64,000 nucleotides of DNA from the NCBI RefSeq assembly GCF_004798865.1, contig NW_025336480.1, positions 16,968,980 to 17,032,979 on the forward strand, given 5' to 3'. This stretch comes from Varanus komodoensis. Taxonomy: Eukaryota > Chordata > Lepidosauria > Squamata > Varanidae. Positions 11,790 through 22,474 of the stretch are shown piece after piece; position 1 is the first letter of the stretch, and each line of letters begins with the position of its first letter. The position numbers and the translations under genes are program-made. The notes beneath the pieces are model-generated. The model did not search any database. It saw nothing but the letters and a program-made list of their open reading frames with translations, and was not told the origin of the DNA.

Positions 11790-11840
11790 CGTTTGAACCA
11801 GATGGCCTTCAAGATCACTTTGAATTCTATGATTATGTTA
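11790..11840 (+). mobile_element. CR1-family 3' end fragment
   Basis: CCAGATGGCCTTCAAGATCA followed by CTTTGAATTCTATGATTATG matches the common CR1 ending (GATGGCCTT..AACTCTATGATTCTATG). Confidence 0.55.
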
Positions 11841-13800
11841 AAATCCAAAGTATTATTTATATGGATTGATGGATGGGTATTTCTTCAGACCCCCAAGTTT
11901 GGTGGCACAGCAGAACAACAGATCCTCCTCAGATGTACAGACAAGTGTTTGCTGAATTCTATTCCTCAAGGTGGGAAGAAGAGCTTGCTGGGAGCAGGGT
12001 AGGGGTGTTATTTTGTGGCAAAGTCTTTTTCTCTCTAAACATGCATAGGTCTGTGTCCTTAGTCACATTTTTTTCTAAGCTAAAAAGCCACAAACATTTC
12101 CTTGTAGACAAGTTTTTCAACCACTTATTTTTACTCTATCTTCTACTGCACCTTTTCTTCATCTACAGTGTCTCTTTTCAGGTAGTGACCACACATAAGA
12201 TACTGTACAACATTGTGCCTTATTAAGAACAAGTTAATGAAATCAAAACAATTGATTAATTTGATGACTGGCTCTGTTCTTTTTTTAATGTTCTCTTTCC
12301 CATTGTACAAAATGAAAATGTTTCTTTAAAAAATGAAAAAAATGTACAGTAAAATCCACGAGGGTGGAAACTCCAAGAACTCATCAGGCAAGCAAGAATG
12401 ATTCTCTAGGCCATGGACTACTCCTCTTTTCCATCCCATAGGGATTGCTGCTGAACACTGAATCATGGAAACAAACAGTGAGGAGGAATCCTCCAGAGAA
12501 ACACACTTGCTTGGGCTCTAGGCGAGTATCACCTTGGATTTTTTAAAAGAAGCCTGAGCCCTGCCTCACGTTTAATGTTCATGAGTAGTGCTGCTTGAGG
12601 GCCATTCTCTGCCCTAGCTATAAAGCAGGAGCCAAATAAACTCTTCTCCCCCAACAAGATGTTTGAAGCGATCTTAGGCCAGTACAATTTGTTCCTGGAC
12701 AAAACACAACCAGCTCTCTCCCTGAGGCCGCACACAGCACGGTTTTATTGCAGAAGAGAGGTGTCTGTGTGTTCTTTAACTGAGATTGACAGGTGAGATC
12801 TCACTTCAGTGCTGCCTGTTTTGTGAAGACTAATCCTCCTGCCCTTGCGGCAAGGGAGCAAAGAGTCAAAATTTTCTCCTTCCACTTCACCATTATATTC
12901 GGACCTTCCATGCCTTTCTTTAATAATGAAAGCAATGTGCATGATATGACTGTTTTATACAATCACACATAAGATAGATGAAAATGGACAATGGTTGAAG
13001 CATGCAGTTAGTTTCTTTCTGTGTGGCTAACAAGAAGGGCAAGATGTGGCAGAGGAGGGGCAGGGCCAATGCTGTTGTTCAAGAAGGTCAGTGCATCCTT
13101 CATCTTGCTTAGAATTCCCCTAATCTGTACAACTGCTTAAAGCTTGTGGTTGGGAACAGAGAACTTAGCTTTTGGCTCTTACAACCACGGTTGAAGAGAC
13201 TGTCTTGGAGTAAACATGCCATTTATGTGAACAACTCAGTAAGGGACTTCCTAGTGTTATGGACTTTCTGATTACTGACTAGCATTACTTTTTGTTTTGC
13301 CCTGCTCAGAGTCTGGCCAGGAATGCCAATTTATGTCTCAGTGGGAGCTACTGGTTAAGTATATCGGGACATATCTCTTGATGTTATTTATCAGAACACT
13401 GAAAAGTAATCCCTCACCAAGTAAGGGGTGTATCTGCGAGCATGGATGTGCATGCATGTGTGAGAGAGAGAATGAGGAGAGGATTAGAAAGCAAATAGAG
13501 AGAAAAATGCAACTTTAGTGACAGAAAGGGCAGAAAGAAGCTCATAGCATCTTGGTTGCAAGAGAGATAGAGATCTGTTCATAGTACACAATGCCACTTC
13601 CCTCCACTTATGCTCTACTTGTATATTAGTAATAATTACCAAATATTAGCTTAAGTCTTCTGCAGTGCTTTTGCCTCCAAAAGAAGCCAAAACCAGGTTC
13701 AGCCCATGGAACTTATTACTGATCAGGGAAGTGGAGTACATGTAATGCAGCAGTCTCTCTTTCTAATCCTAATCACCATCACAAAATCCATGTTGACATT
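11841..13800. other. Intron, almost no recognised features
   Basis: About 2 kb. A weak half copy of the TTTTTCCTGTCTAAAC MITE family is possible at 12012-12056 (CTTTTTCTCTCTAAACATGC). Otherwise I see nothing that I can name. Confidence 0.4.
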
Positions 13801-13867
13801 TTCTAGATGAGGCTTTTATTGTGCACTTGCCATTCTTCTATCAAGGTTGTTTACTGGTGCCGTAGAC

Positions 13868-14188
13868 CATGGGTCCTCAAACTATGGTCCACGGGCTGAA
13901 TCCGGACCACCACGCCCATCGATCCAGCCCACCATAGCTCACCACAGGTGCACACGCAAGTGCATGTGGGCAGTGAGGTGCCAGCTTGCTCGCAAGGAGA
14001 TCGTTTTGGACTTGTTGGGAGAAAAGGATCCCTGTGCACACATGCCCCTGCCTTTCTGTGTGCGCATGCGTGTGCTTCCCCCCCCTCCAGGGCCGACCTG
14101 CACCCCCTGCCCGCACCACCTTGGCGGCCCGTGCCCATCGCTGGCAGCTTTCAACTGGCCCCCTATTCAAAAAGTCTGAGGACCCCTG
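13868..14188. mobile_element. Non-autonomous hAT DNA transposon (321 bp)
   Basis: The left end CATGGGTCCTCAAACT (13868) and the right end AGTCTGAGGACCCCTG (14173-14188) are inverted repeats of the Charlie-like type CAGGGGTCCTCAAACT. The flanks CCGTAGAC (13860-13867) and CCTTAGAC (14189-14196) form an 8-bp target duplication with one mismatch. The interior is GC-rich and gives several open frames on both strands, which are not genes. It lacks a transposase. Confidence 0.85.
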
Positions 14189-14368
14189 CCTTAGACTATG
14201 GATGGGTAGAAGATCTCCTGTTGTTTTGGTCTTCAATCCCTAGAAGACTCTCCCGACATAGCCAATAATGAAGAATGTTGGGAACTGAACTCCAATTTTC
14301 TATTTTCTTCCTTCCCCTGCTTTAGACAACATGGTTATCCCCGTGTTTGTTCCTGTGTTTTCCAAGCA

Positions 14369-14440
14369 TTTTATTTATTTATTTCATATAATTTCTATAC
14401 CACTCCACAGCTGAAGCTGTAAAACAAAGTACAACTCATC
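14369..14440 (-). mobile_element. L2 3' tail fragment
   Basis: TTTATTTATTTATTTCATAT followed by AATTTCTATACCACTCCACA is the reverse of an L2 3' terminus with its AAAT tail. Confidence 0.5.
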
Positions 14441-14886
14441 ACCAGGGTAGTTGCATTATTCCTATTTGTTCCAATGTCATACAACACCTTTATATCAAGT
14501 GCCAAAGTTGTATACCAGAAAATCCAGAAAAGTGTGTCCGTGCAGGGGGTGGGGGATACTTTATATAGGTACTTTAATCCTGCAAAAATTCCTAAAGTGG
14601 GTACAGCAGGTTAAATAGCCTCATTTAGAAAAGCACGCAGCCTCAGGAAAAGGGGTGCAATAGAGCAACAGTGCCCCTTAGAGTTCATCAGACAGATCAC
14701 TCCTCTGAAAGTCTGCAATAAACTTATGTTCTGTCTTTTATTAGGCAATATATACTATAAGATTGATCCCATTTTCATACTATGTGTGCAAAAAGAAACT
14801 GACCGGTAATCTTATAATGCAAGTTTGAAGTATTAAAGAGGTAGAAGAAAGCTCTTAATAAAATACTGCTTAATCACCTCCTAGAC

Positions 14887-15289
14887 CAGTGCTGGTGAAC
14901 CTATGGCATGCGTGCCACTGCGCGCATGCAGAGCCCTCCCTGTTGGCACGCAAGCCAAGTCGCCCCAGCATCTCCCCAGCAGCTGAGCATTGGATAACAG
15001 CGCATAGGGGCCATGCACATGCTCGGAAAGGAGTAGCGGTGCCAGGTGATGATGTCACAAGCCATGACTCATTAGCCGCAACTCATCCAAGCTTTCACGT
15101 GGATGGTCAGTGCACTGCCAAGGATATATATACTGTGTATATATATTTGCTTGGACTGGCTGTGAGTTGTTTTTTCTAAACCAAAACCTCAGTATTCAGG
15201 TATTATTGCAGTGTTGGAACTTTACGATAAATAAGTGGGGTTTGGGTTGCAGTTTGGGCACTCGGTCTCCAAAAGGTGCGCCATCACTG
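14887..15289. mobile_element. Non-autonomous hAT-Charlie-like transposon (403 bp), perfect TSD
   Basis: The ends are CAGTGCTGGTGAACCTATGG and AAAGGTGCGCCATCACTG, inverted with about 12 of 15 bases matching. The target duplication TCCTAGAC is perfect (14879-14886 and 15290-15297). The left subterminal ATGGCATGCGTGCCACTG and the right subterminal GGGCACTCGGTCTC are typical of a widespread vertebrate Charlie family whose autonomous members carry an Ac-like transposase. No transposase remains here. Confidence 0.88.
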
Positions 15290-15297
15290 TCCTAGAC

Positions 15298-16440
15298 CAT
15301 TGACATCAGAGATGTCTCAGGAGTCATGGGGCTGGCTTTAACTTGTCTCATATTCCCATAAATAGTTGAAACCTCATTTTGTATTTTGTTGCTCCAAACC
15401 ATCCAAGCAGGAGTCCAAGATGCTTCCTCTTGGTCTGTTTGCCCTACAAGGAACTCTGTCCATGCACTGAAACATCAACTCAAGCAGCTAAAAGGTAATA
15501 GCCAAGATAGTTTTCTGTTTGATTTTTATATGTTAGTCTGTGTGGTAGGGGATAGTTGCCTTCTCCTTTTCATCCTCCCACTCTCCCAAATAAACTCAAT
15601 TTTTAATACATTGACATTTGGCTGCATTGTTTTAAAAAGAGAGTTTCTTACTAAAATTTCCCCCCCATGTTAAAAACTGTATTGTTGTCAATCTACTATC
15701 TTGCAGTCCAAGGACAGTTTTCTAAGATTCTGTGTTCACTAGGGCTTGGAAAAGTAAGGCCAAAAATGTCTTCCTTTTATATTTAATTTTTTTCCCAAAG
15801 GTAAGCTGAACTGAGGAGTCCCTCACAATAGAGCCTAGAAACTTCCCAGGTAGCCTAGAGCGTTCTGCCACCACAGATCAGACTGTGGTGGCAGACTATT
15901 ATTGGGGTGGAGGATGAGGGTGAGGAAACATTGCAAAGAAAAGGATCAGCCAGCAAGGAAAAGAATCTTTCCCCACCCCGATCCTCATCAAATGTATAAA
16001 ATGTTTGAATAATCCAGGGCAAAATCCTCTCCACAATACAAAACTTCTGTCTCGATTTGTCTTTTAGCTCACTCCTGTGTCCTTGTGATGCTGAGGTAGC
16101 AACCAATACTGTCTGAAAGCAGTGACTGTATTACTGAGTTACAGAGTTCGTTTAGACACAGTTTGCTGCTTTTGGCCATTCTCATTCACAGAATGCTATG
16201 GGGTTCCAGATGACATTGTTAACTAGTTGTAACCATCCCATCTTTTCCCACTACTTATTCTACTTATTTTCTTTCTGCAAAGGAAAAGGAAGACTACATG
16301 GGTTTAATCCAGGAATTGCTGGGGGCAAGCAGAAGTGATAAGCACACTGTGTCCCATGCACTTGTCATTTCTGCTCTTAGTAAACAAAAGTGACATGTGA
16401 ATCAAGAAACTTTGGATTGTTTATGGGTTAAGCAGCTCAA
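15298..16440. other. Intron without recognised features
   Basis: About 1.1 kb of unassigned intron. A C run precedes CATG at 15660-15667. No repeat was recognised. Confidence 0.4.
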
Positions 16441-16595
16441 AGTAATCCAACATAAAGACATGCTGGATCAGATCAGTGGTCCATCTAGTCCAGCATTCAG
16501 TGGCAAACCAGCTGCCCACAGAATCCCACAAGCCCAAGGTCTGCTTGTAATTTATAATCCAGAATTTCCTGGTTCACATGTCACAAAACATTGTT
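16441..16595 (-). mobile_element. CR1 3' end fragment, minus strand
   Basis: ATGCTGGATCAGATCAGTGG followed by TCCATCTAGTCCAGCATTCA is the reverse of the CR1 ending seen at 40249-40290 (GACTAGACAGACTTTGTCTG, ATCCAACATGG). It is the only CR1 piece that I see in the sense of CAMK2A. Confidence 0.6.
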
Positions 16596-17144
16596 GGAAA
16601 TGGAAACAAGGAGTACATAGCTTGTCCTCACAATTCTGCTGCTATGTGAGAATCAGGTCAAAGTCTTTCGATTGGTAGTGGAAACACCAAACTACAGCAA
16701 AACTGCTTGAACGCAGTAGCATGAAACATTTGACTGTAAGGCATCACTGCTGCTAAGAAGTGCAATATGACATAGGTATGTTAATGTTTTGGAACGAAAG
16801 CATAATAAAGGAAAGCATGTTTACATGAATCTTAATGTGTTTGAACATGATATCCTTTTCACAGTCATGGTTTCTTGCTCTCTCTTTCTGAGGAAACAGG
16901 AAAGATGCCTAAGGCCTAATGAATCATCTTTCAAGTATGCAATTTGCATTGATCTGTGTTGTATATCTGTCTCTTTCTGTCTCAGATCATGGATGCCTGC
17001 AGAAGGCTTTGAGGTCTTAGACCCACATAAGTGACCAAAGGGAAGGAAAGCACACACATGGAACCAGGCAGTTATAAAACTTCCCCTTGCTATTCCACAC
17101 CTCTTGCCATACGGGCTGAAATTCTAAATGAATGTCTTTCTTTC

Positions 17145-17233
17145 CCAGTGCTACCTCTCATTCATTCATTCATTCATTCATTCATTTATTTAAACATTTC
17201 TATGCCGCCCCATTCGCCAGTGCTACCTCTCAT

Positions 17234-17285
<52 letters not shown>

Positions 17286-17340
17286 ACATTTCTATGCCGC
17301 CCCATTCGCCGAAGCCTCGGGGCGGCTCTCAACATTAGGT
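17145..17340 (-). mobile_element. L2 3' end, tandemly duplicated with its flank
   Basis: The unit CCAGTGCTACCTCTCATT, then a tetranucleotide run, then AAACATTTCTATGCCGCCCC and ATTCG occurs twice with a 72-bp offset (17145 and 17217). The first run is ATTC-based and the second TTTA-based (17231-17284). Only the second copy continues into the L2 3' UTR (GAAGCCTCGGGGCGGCTCTC). The host flank is included in the repeat, so this is a local duplication and not two insertions. Confidence 0.7.
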
Positions 17341-18550
17341 TAAAACAGGTCTTTCTGTTTGTGCCATTGCAATCTGTCACTATGAAATGGAAGAAAAGTG
17401 GTAGAAGCAGTTAGTGTGGATAAGAAGGCTGGAAGAGAATCAGCTTTTCTTAAAAGACAAAAGGCAGAAATAAAATTCAGAGACACTGACTAGACACTGG
17501 ATTCAGTAGAGAAGAAAATGCCGTGCAAAACTCTGGGGACTAAACCTACAAACCTATACATGCTTACACAGGACAGTGCTGGCACAAGCTGTCCCACTGC
17601 CTGAGGTAGGACAGCACATAAACATGATGCCCTCACCAGTGCCATCCCAACAGCCCCCATGCCACCGTGGCTGATACCATACCAGTGCCACACCTTCTAC
17701 CCCTATGGTGCCTCTCCTTTGACATCACACCTTACGGTCCCTGTTGCCTTCCTTGCACATCCCACCCACCACTACTGCTGCATCTCCCCCACATACTATC
17801 TCAGCATGTTCCTCTACCTCCTCTGCTAAGCATTCTCCCCTCCCTACCACTCACCCCACTGTCATCATCTGGGCTATCTGAAGTCCTGCACTGGCCCATC
17901 TGCTTGACACAGCTCTTCAGAGAGCTGTCTGTGGGCCAGCAAAAATGCCTGGCCCTGAGAGAAATCTACCTCAGAGTTTGAAATTGGGGAGTGGGTTGTT
18001 CCAGCAAACCACCTTTACAAAGGCAGGCTTTCTGGAAGGACCCTCTCAGAGCCATACTTTGGGACCTGGCCACTCTCTAAAGGGCCACACTGGCTGCTTT
18101 TGCTGACTGACACAGCTCTATGAAGAGCCTGCCTGCCCTCTGGCTTGGTTGAGAATTTCAGAGCAAAATAGGGGTGGGTGGCTGCTATGGAGAGCTCTGC
18201 CAGCTGCTCCCCCTTTGCACCATTAGCTGCGGTGGGCGAGTGGGGCTGACAGGGCTCTCCGGAACTTCCACCCACTTGGCAGCACTACGGTGGGTGGGTG
18301 AAACTCCAGAGAGCTCCACCAGTCTTGTTCTGCTGAAGAGAATGCAGCAGCGAGAGAGCTGCTGGTGGAGTTCTCCAGAACACCCAGTGGCAGGAACAGA
18401 CAATTGCCCTTACTCCCATTCTGTTGCCTGACACTGTGCCTCAGAAGATGTCTGGATGGCCAACCAGCTGGCTGACCCAGGAGTAAGGGCATTACTTCTG
18501 GATGCACAGCACAAATGCTGCATTACATCCATGCCACACCGTTCCATGCA
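17341..18550. other. GC-rich intronic block with internal inverted repeats
   Basis: From about 17600 to 18500 the base composition is richer in G and C than its surroundings. GAGAGCTC-type words recur, and CTCCAGAGAGCTCCACCAG at 18305 pairs with CTGGTGGAGTTCTCCAG at 18361 to form a hairpin. Open frames exist on both strands but have no recognisable domain. The class is unknown; an unrecorded DNA transposon is possible. Confidence 0.4.
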
Positions 18551-18592
18551 TGTTTACCCAGGTGTAAGACTCATTAAATTCAACATGGCAGC
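18548..18592 (+). mobile_element. Short MITE-like fragment (GTTTACYCAGGTGTAAG)
   Basis: CATGCATGTTTACCCAGGTG followed by TAAGACTCATTAAATTCAA resembles a common squamate interspersed repeat with an element such as GTTTACTCAGAAGTAAGTCC. The assignment is from memory of the pattern only. Confidence 0.35.
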
Positions 18593-18655
18593 AAGTGCAG
18601 CATATCATACAAGTACACTAACCAGGAGCCATGTTTAGCAGCAGCTCCTGTTGCT

Positions 18656-18810
18656 TTGATTTATTTCTATCTTTCCTTGCCAGTGAGAAACACAAGCAGC
18701 CTACAGTGCAATTTAAACAAGAAAGAGAAAATATAAAATGTATCCTAAACTGGCAAGTGAATGCAACAACTTTAAGCAACAAGATTCAAAGGCTAGAGTA
18801 AAACATAAAT
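18656..18810 (-). mobile_element. L2 3' tail fragment, old
   Basis: GATTTATTTCTATCTTTCCT followed by a degraded CACAAGCAGCCTACAGTGC and AT-rich sequence matches the reverse of an L2 3' UTR. Divergence is high. Confidence 0.4.
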
Positions 18811-19129
18811 TCTAAGAAACTCTGCCTAAATAAAATGCATTATGTACTTGGTAGCAAATGTGGGCTTACCCCTGGGGAATGTTTGAAATGGCCCTAAAAT
18901 ATGTGGAAAGAGCATTGGCTAGATACCAAAGACAATTGCCCGCATATTTGCTACTTGCAAACTCACATGATACAGAAAGCCACCTTGTATAGTGCTCATC
19001 AATTTAAAGCATAGTTCTACACATATTTAGACATAAAAAGTCTACAGCTTAGTAACAGTGTGCCTCCTGAAGCAGCTCTTCAAAGAAAGTGTTCAAATTG
19101 CCCTACATATCGCACTCTCCGAGCCAGAG

Positions 19130-21330
19130 CCACAGGAAAGTAAGTGTCCATAAGACAGAAGGATCATACTGGGAGCACTGGGTACAGTTCTGGTCAACAT
19201 GCATCAGAGAGGGCATTGCAGCGAAAGGGACAGCTTAAACGAACTAGGCAAGCTCTCCTATGTAGAAAGGTTACAACACTGGCGGCTTTTAATATCAGGG
19301 ACATGACAGTTGAATGAAAGTATGCATGGTGTCACATGGAGAAAATGAACAGAGTTAAGTTTTTCGTTTCTGTCTCTCATAATACGAGAACCTAGGGTCT
19401 TCCAATGATTTATTTATTTATTACATCTATATAGTGACCAATAACCAAAGCTCTTTGTTCAATTCTAACAATTTAAAAACATAAAACACCCTATAAAATT
19501 TAATTTTTAAATATAAAATAGAAATTTCAATGTCTATTTAACTAGAAAATAGAAATTAAAAATCAATAAAAATAGAAATAAATATAAAACAGAAATTAAA
19601 ATCAGAGTAAAACTTGGCAGCAGTGCAAATATTGTAAAGTATAGTAAAGGATTTAAAATAACAGAGACTGAAACTAAAATTCCTGCAAAAATAAGGTCTT
19701 CACCTGGCACCAGAAGGAGCACAAAACAAGTGTCAGCTGAAGACTTTATTTTTGCAAGAATTTTAAATAAAAAAGACACACTTCTTAGAAGCTACTCATT
19801 TCACTTCCTTTGGCAGGGCCTGCCTTAGAAGGACTGCTGATCTTGGGGCCAGGTATATAAGGGAGGAGACAGTCCTTCAGGTAACATGACCCCACACTGT
19901 TTAGGTACTTTAAATTAGGCCCAGACATGGATTGGCAGCCAGTGCAGATGGTAAAGGACTAGCCTAATATGTGGCCAGTCCCTGTTAGCAATTCTGCTGT
20001 CCCATTCTGAACCAGCTGAAGTTTCCAACCCATATTCAAAGGTGCACTTCATATAATGTACTGCAGTTATGCAGCTGACAAGTTACTAGACCACTGTTAC
20101 CTGTTGCTAGGCTGCCCCTGTCCTGATTTAACATCATTGGTGTATCAGCCTAACCTGTTCAAAGGTGCCTCTAATGACAGTGCTAGATCCAAGAGCACTC
20201 CCAAACTATGAACTTGATCTTTTAGGAAAAGCACAACTCCCTTCCCTTTGAGGCCGTGAAAGCATGGGCAAACAGTACCCGTGTCTTGAGTATGTTTACA
20301 GGCCTTCACCCAGTCCACCACTGTGCCTGAGCACTGATTCAGAACAGCCACTTGGATTGTATACAAAGGAGTTATAAAACTGGCTGTTATCTGCCTATTG
20401 ATGACACCTCATCCCATACCTCTTGATAACCTGCCCAATGGTTTCATGTAGATGTTGAACAGCATGGGGAGAAAATGAGCCCAGAGGAACCCTATAGGAT
20501 AAGTAACTGCCCAGGCACAAAGCAATAATCCCCCAGCACCATCTTCTGAAAGCAGCCATCCAGACAGAAGCAGAAACACTGCAGTGCAGCACCTCCAACT
20601 CACAACCTAGACAGCTATCCAGTAGGATACTGTGGTGATGGTATCAAAACTGCTGAGAGATCCAAGAGAAGTGAAAGAGTCAGACACCCCCTGCCTCTCT
20701 CCTGGCAAAGCTTATCCAACAGGGTGACCAGAGCAGTTTCCATTCCAAAACCAGGCCTGAAGTCCATCTGAAAAGGAGCTAGATAATCCATGTCATTCAA
20801 CAGTGTCTGGAGCTGACTGCTAACACCCAGCTGAACCAGCTTGCCCAAGAAGGGAATGTTAGCAACTGCCGTATAGTTGTTATCATGATCCAAGACCTGG
20901 TTAGCCTTTTCTGAAGTGGTCTAATAACTGTCTCCTTTAAAAGGCCTAACACCAATTACTCCTCTCAAGGATGAGCTTATGGCACGTGGTGGGAGATTCA
21001 GGACAGCTAAAAGGAAATGTCTAGTCAATAATTTTCTTAGTGTGGAATTCTCTTCTACAACAGAAGATGTAGGAGTGGCCACCAACTTAGATGCATTGAA
21101 AGGATATTAGACAACTCCATGGAGGATAATGTTATCAACCAGTTAGTCATTATGACCATACATTACCTCTGGTATTAAAGGCACTATGCCTGTGTATATC
21201 TGTTCCTCAGGAACATGAGTGGGAAGGTGTTTTTGCCCTTATGTCCTGTGTGTAGGCTTCATATAGACATTTGGTTGGAACTGCAACAAAAAGAATGCTT
21301 AACTACATAGAACTTTGGTTGGATCCCATA
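19130..21330 (+). mobile_element. CR1-type LINE 3' part, split by an L2
   Basis: The left piece (19130-19407) has the CR1 C-terminal region: GGGTACAGTTCTGGTCAACA, then GCAAGCTCTCCTATGTAGAA, then CATAATACGAGAACCTAGGG. The right piece (20975-21330) continues the same element: GGGAGATTCAGGACAGCTAA, AATTCTCTTCTACAACAG, GGAGTGGCCACCAACTTAGA and GTAGGCTTCATATAGACATT. Together they cover the end of ORF2 and the 3' UTR. The same 3' region appears in the element at 38.3-40.3 kb. It is antisense to CAMK2A. Confidence 0.85.
19408..20974 (-). mobile_element. L2-type LINE (about 1.57 kb) nested in CR1
   Basis: On the minus strand from 20974 the reverse transcriptase reads NIPFLGKLVQLGVSSQLQTL, then FQMDFRPGFGMETALVTLLD and LSLLLDLSA. 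Further on come FLWAHFLPMLFNIYMKPLG and, near 20225, LKDQVHSLGVLLDLALSLEA. Past 20080 the sequence matches LQLVQNGTA and the (HI)..LHWLP region, and it ends in an AT-rich 3' UTR with an AAAT tail at 19408-19425. These are the normal L2 ORF2 motifs in order. The catalytic YADD region is damaged. It cuts the CR1 after CTTCCAATGA and is therefore younger than that CR1. Confidence 0.88.
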
Positions 21331-21734
21331 GGGATTTCCTTTTGTTTCTTCTCCATCCCCAAGAATGAAAAGGGGACTCAGCTTCAAGTGAAGAGTTGCT
21401 CAGAGGAGTTCCTTGGTGTGTGGAGGTAAGGCATATATCAATGTGTAACGAGAGGAAGGATGAAAACCCAAGGGAACTCCTTGCCCATCCCCAGCCTGGC
21501 CACTATTTATCTCTTTGGGGAAAGTAATTCTTGTACCTTTGAAGACCAATGACTTTAAGGTAAATAGCTCTTCCCCTGACCAATGTATAGATTGTAATAA
21601 TCATAGGTTCCTGAATTTTTTAAAGCTCTTGAAATAGGATAGGAAAGGAAGGAAGGAATATGCCAGGATAAATATTTTCTGAAATCACTGTAAGTTCTTT
21701 AAAAAATTGGGATGGAATTGGAAATGGAAAAATG
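21331..21734. other. Intron without recognised features
   Basis: About 400 bp, including a small GGAA run at 21642-21657. Nothing assigned. Confidence 0.4.
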
Positions 21735-21910
21735 ATGATTATTTATAAATGAGTTCTGTTTTGGCCCAAACAGTGCTCTCAAGGTGACTGACAATTAAAA
21801 CTTAAAAGCAATGCTTAAAATGTTTTAAAACTTTAAAACATCACACATAGCAAAATTAAGAACAGAGTATGGTGCAAATGTATTTAAAACGTGGGACAAA
21901 AATGTTTCAA
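21735..21910 (-). mobile_element. L2 3' tail fragment, old
   Basis: ATTATTTATAAATGAGTTCT, followed by CAGTGCTCTCAAGGTGACTG and AT-rich sequence, is a diverged reverse L2 3' UTR. A short LINE tail is the best reading. Confidence 0.4.
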
Positions 21911-22244
21911 CAGTCTGCCTAAAACTAAATGAAGAATTTAGTCTAGTCTAGTCTACCCTGGTCAATTGGTATATGTTCCTTCCTGTTAATGCCTTAATTT
22001 AGAGCTTCCAAATTGCGCCATCTCAGACGGATCTCAACAACCTTTCTCATTTACTGGTTCCTACTAGTGCAACAGAAAGACTAAGAGGATCATGTGTGAA
22101 GCAGTGAACCAGAGACAACCCAGAGTGATTTTGCTAAACACCTGAGTGATCCTTCCCATGCCTGACTGGAGAGCTTCCCAGCTCCATTTCTGCTATGGAA
22201 ATTTGTTCCTTTTAAATAGTTTCTTTAAAATATTTGGTCTCACT

Positions 22245-22459
22245 TCCATCAAACTTGGGATTTTTTCTATGATTGGCTGCAGAAACGGGACTTGGTGTAG
22301 ATTTAGATATGTTTTTAAGTTATTATAAACTGATTTGAATATGATTATAAAATGTTAAAAAATATGTAGCATGGGGCTGACCCAGTAATTCCGATGTATG
22401 TGATGATTGATGTTTTTACGATTAGTTTAAAATTTTAATAAAATTTCTTTTAAAAAAAA
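22245..22459 (+). mobile_element. L1-type LINE 3' UTR, 5'-truncated, with 15-bp TSD
   Basis: The element starts at TCCATCAAACTTGGGA and ends with AATAAAATTTC and a run of A. It is flanked by ATATTTGGTCTCACT on both sides (22230-22244 and 22460-22474), a perfect target duplication of a length typical for L1 integration. The body (GGGACTTGGTGTAGATTTAG, GGGGCTGACCCAGTA) is homologous to 42481-42750. No coding part remains. Confidence 0.85.
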
Positions 22460-22474
22460 ATATTTGGTCTCACT

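Noticed and set aside
13851-14268. Several overlapping frames of 70-119 codons at 13.9-14.2 kb as genes
   Set aside because: They fall within a 321-bp GC-rich hAT element with its own terminal repeats and target duplication.
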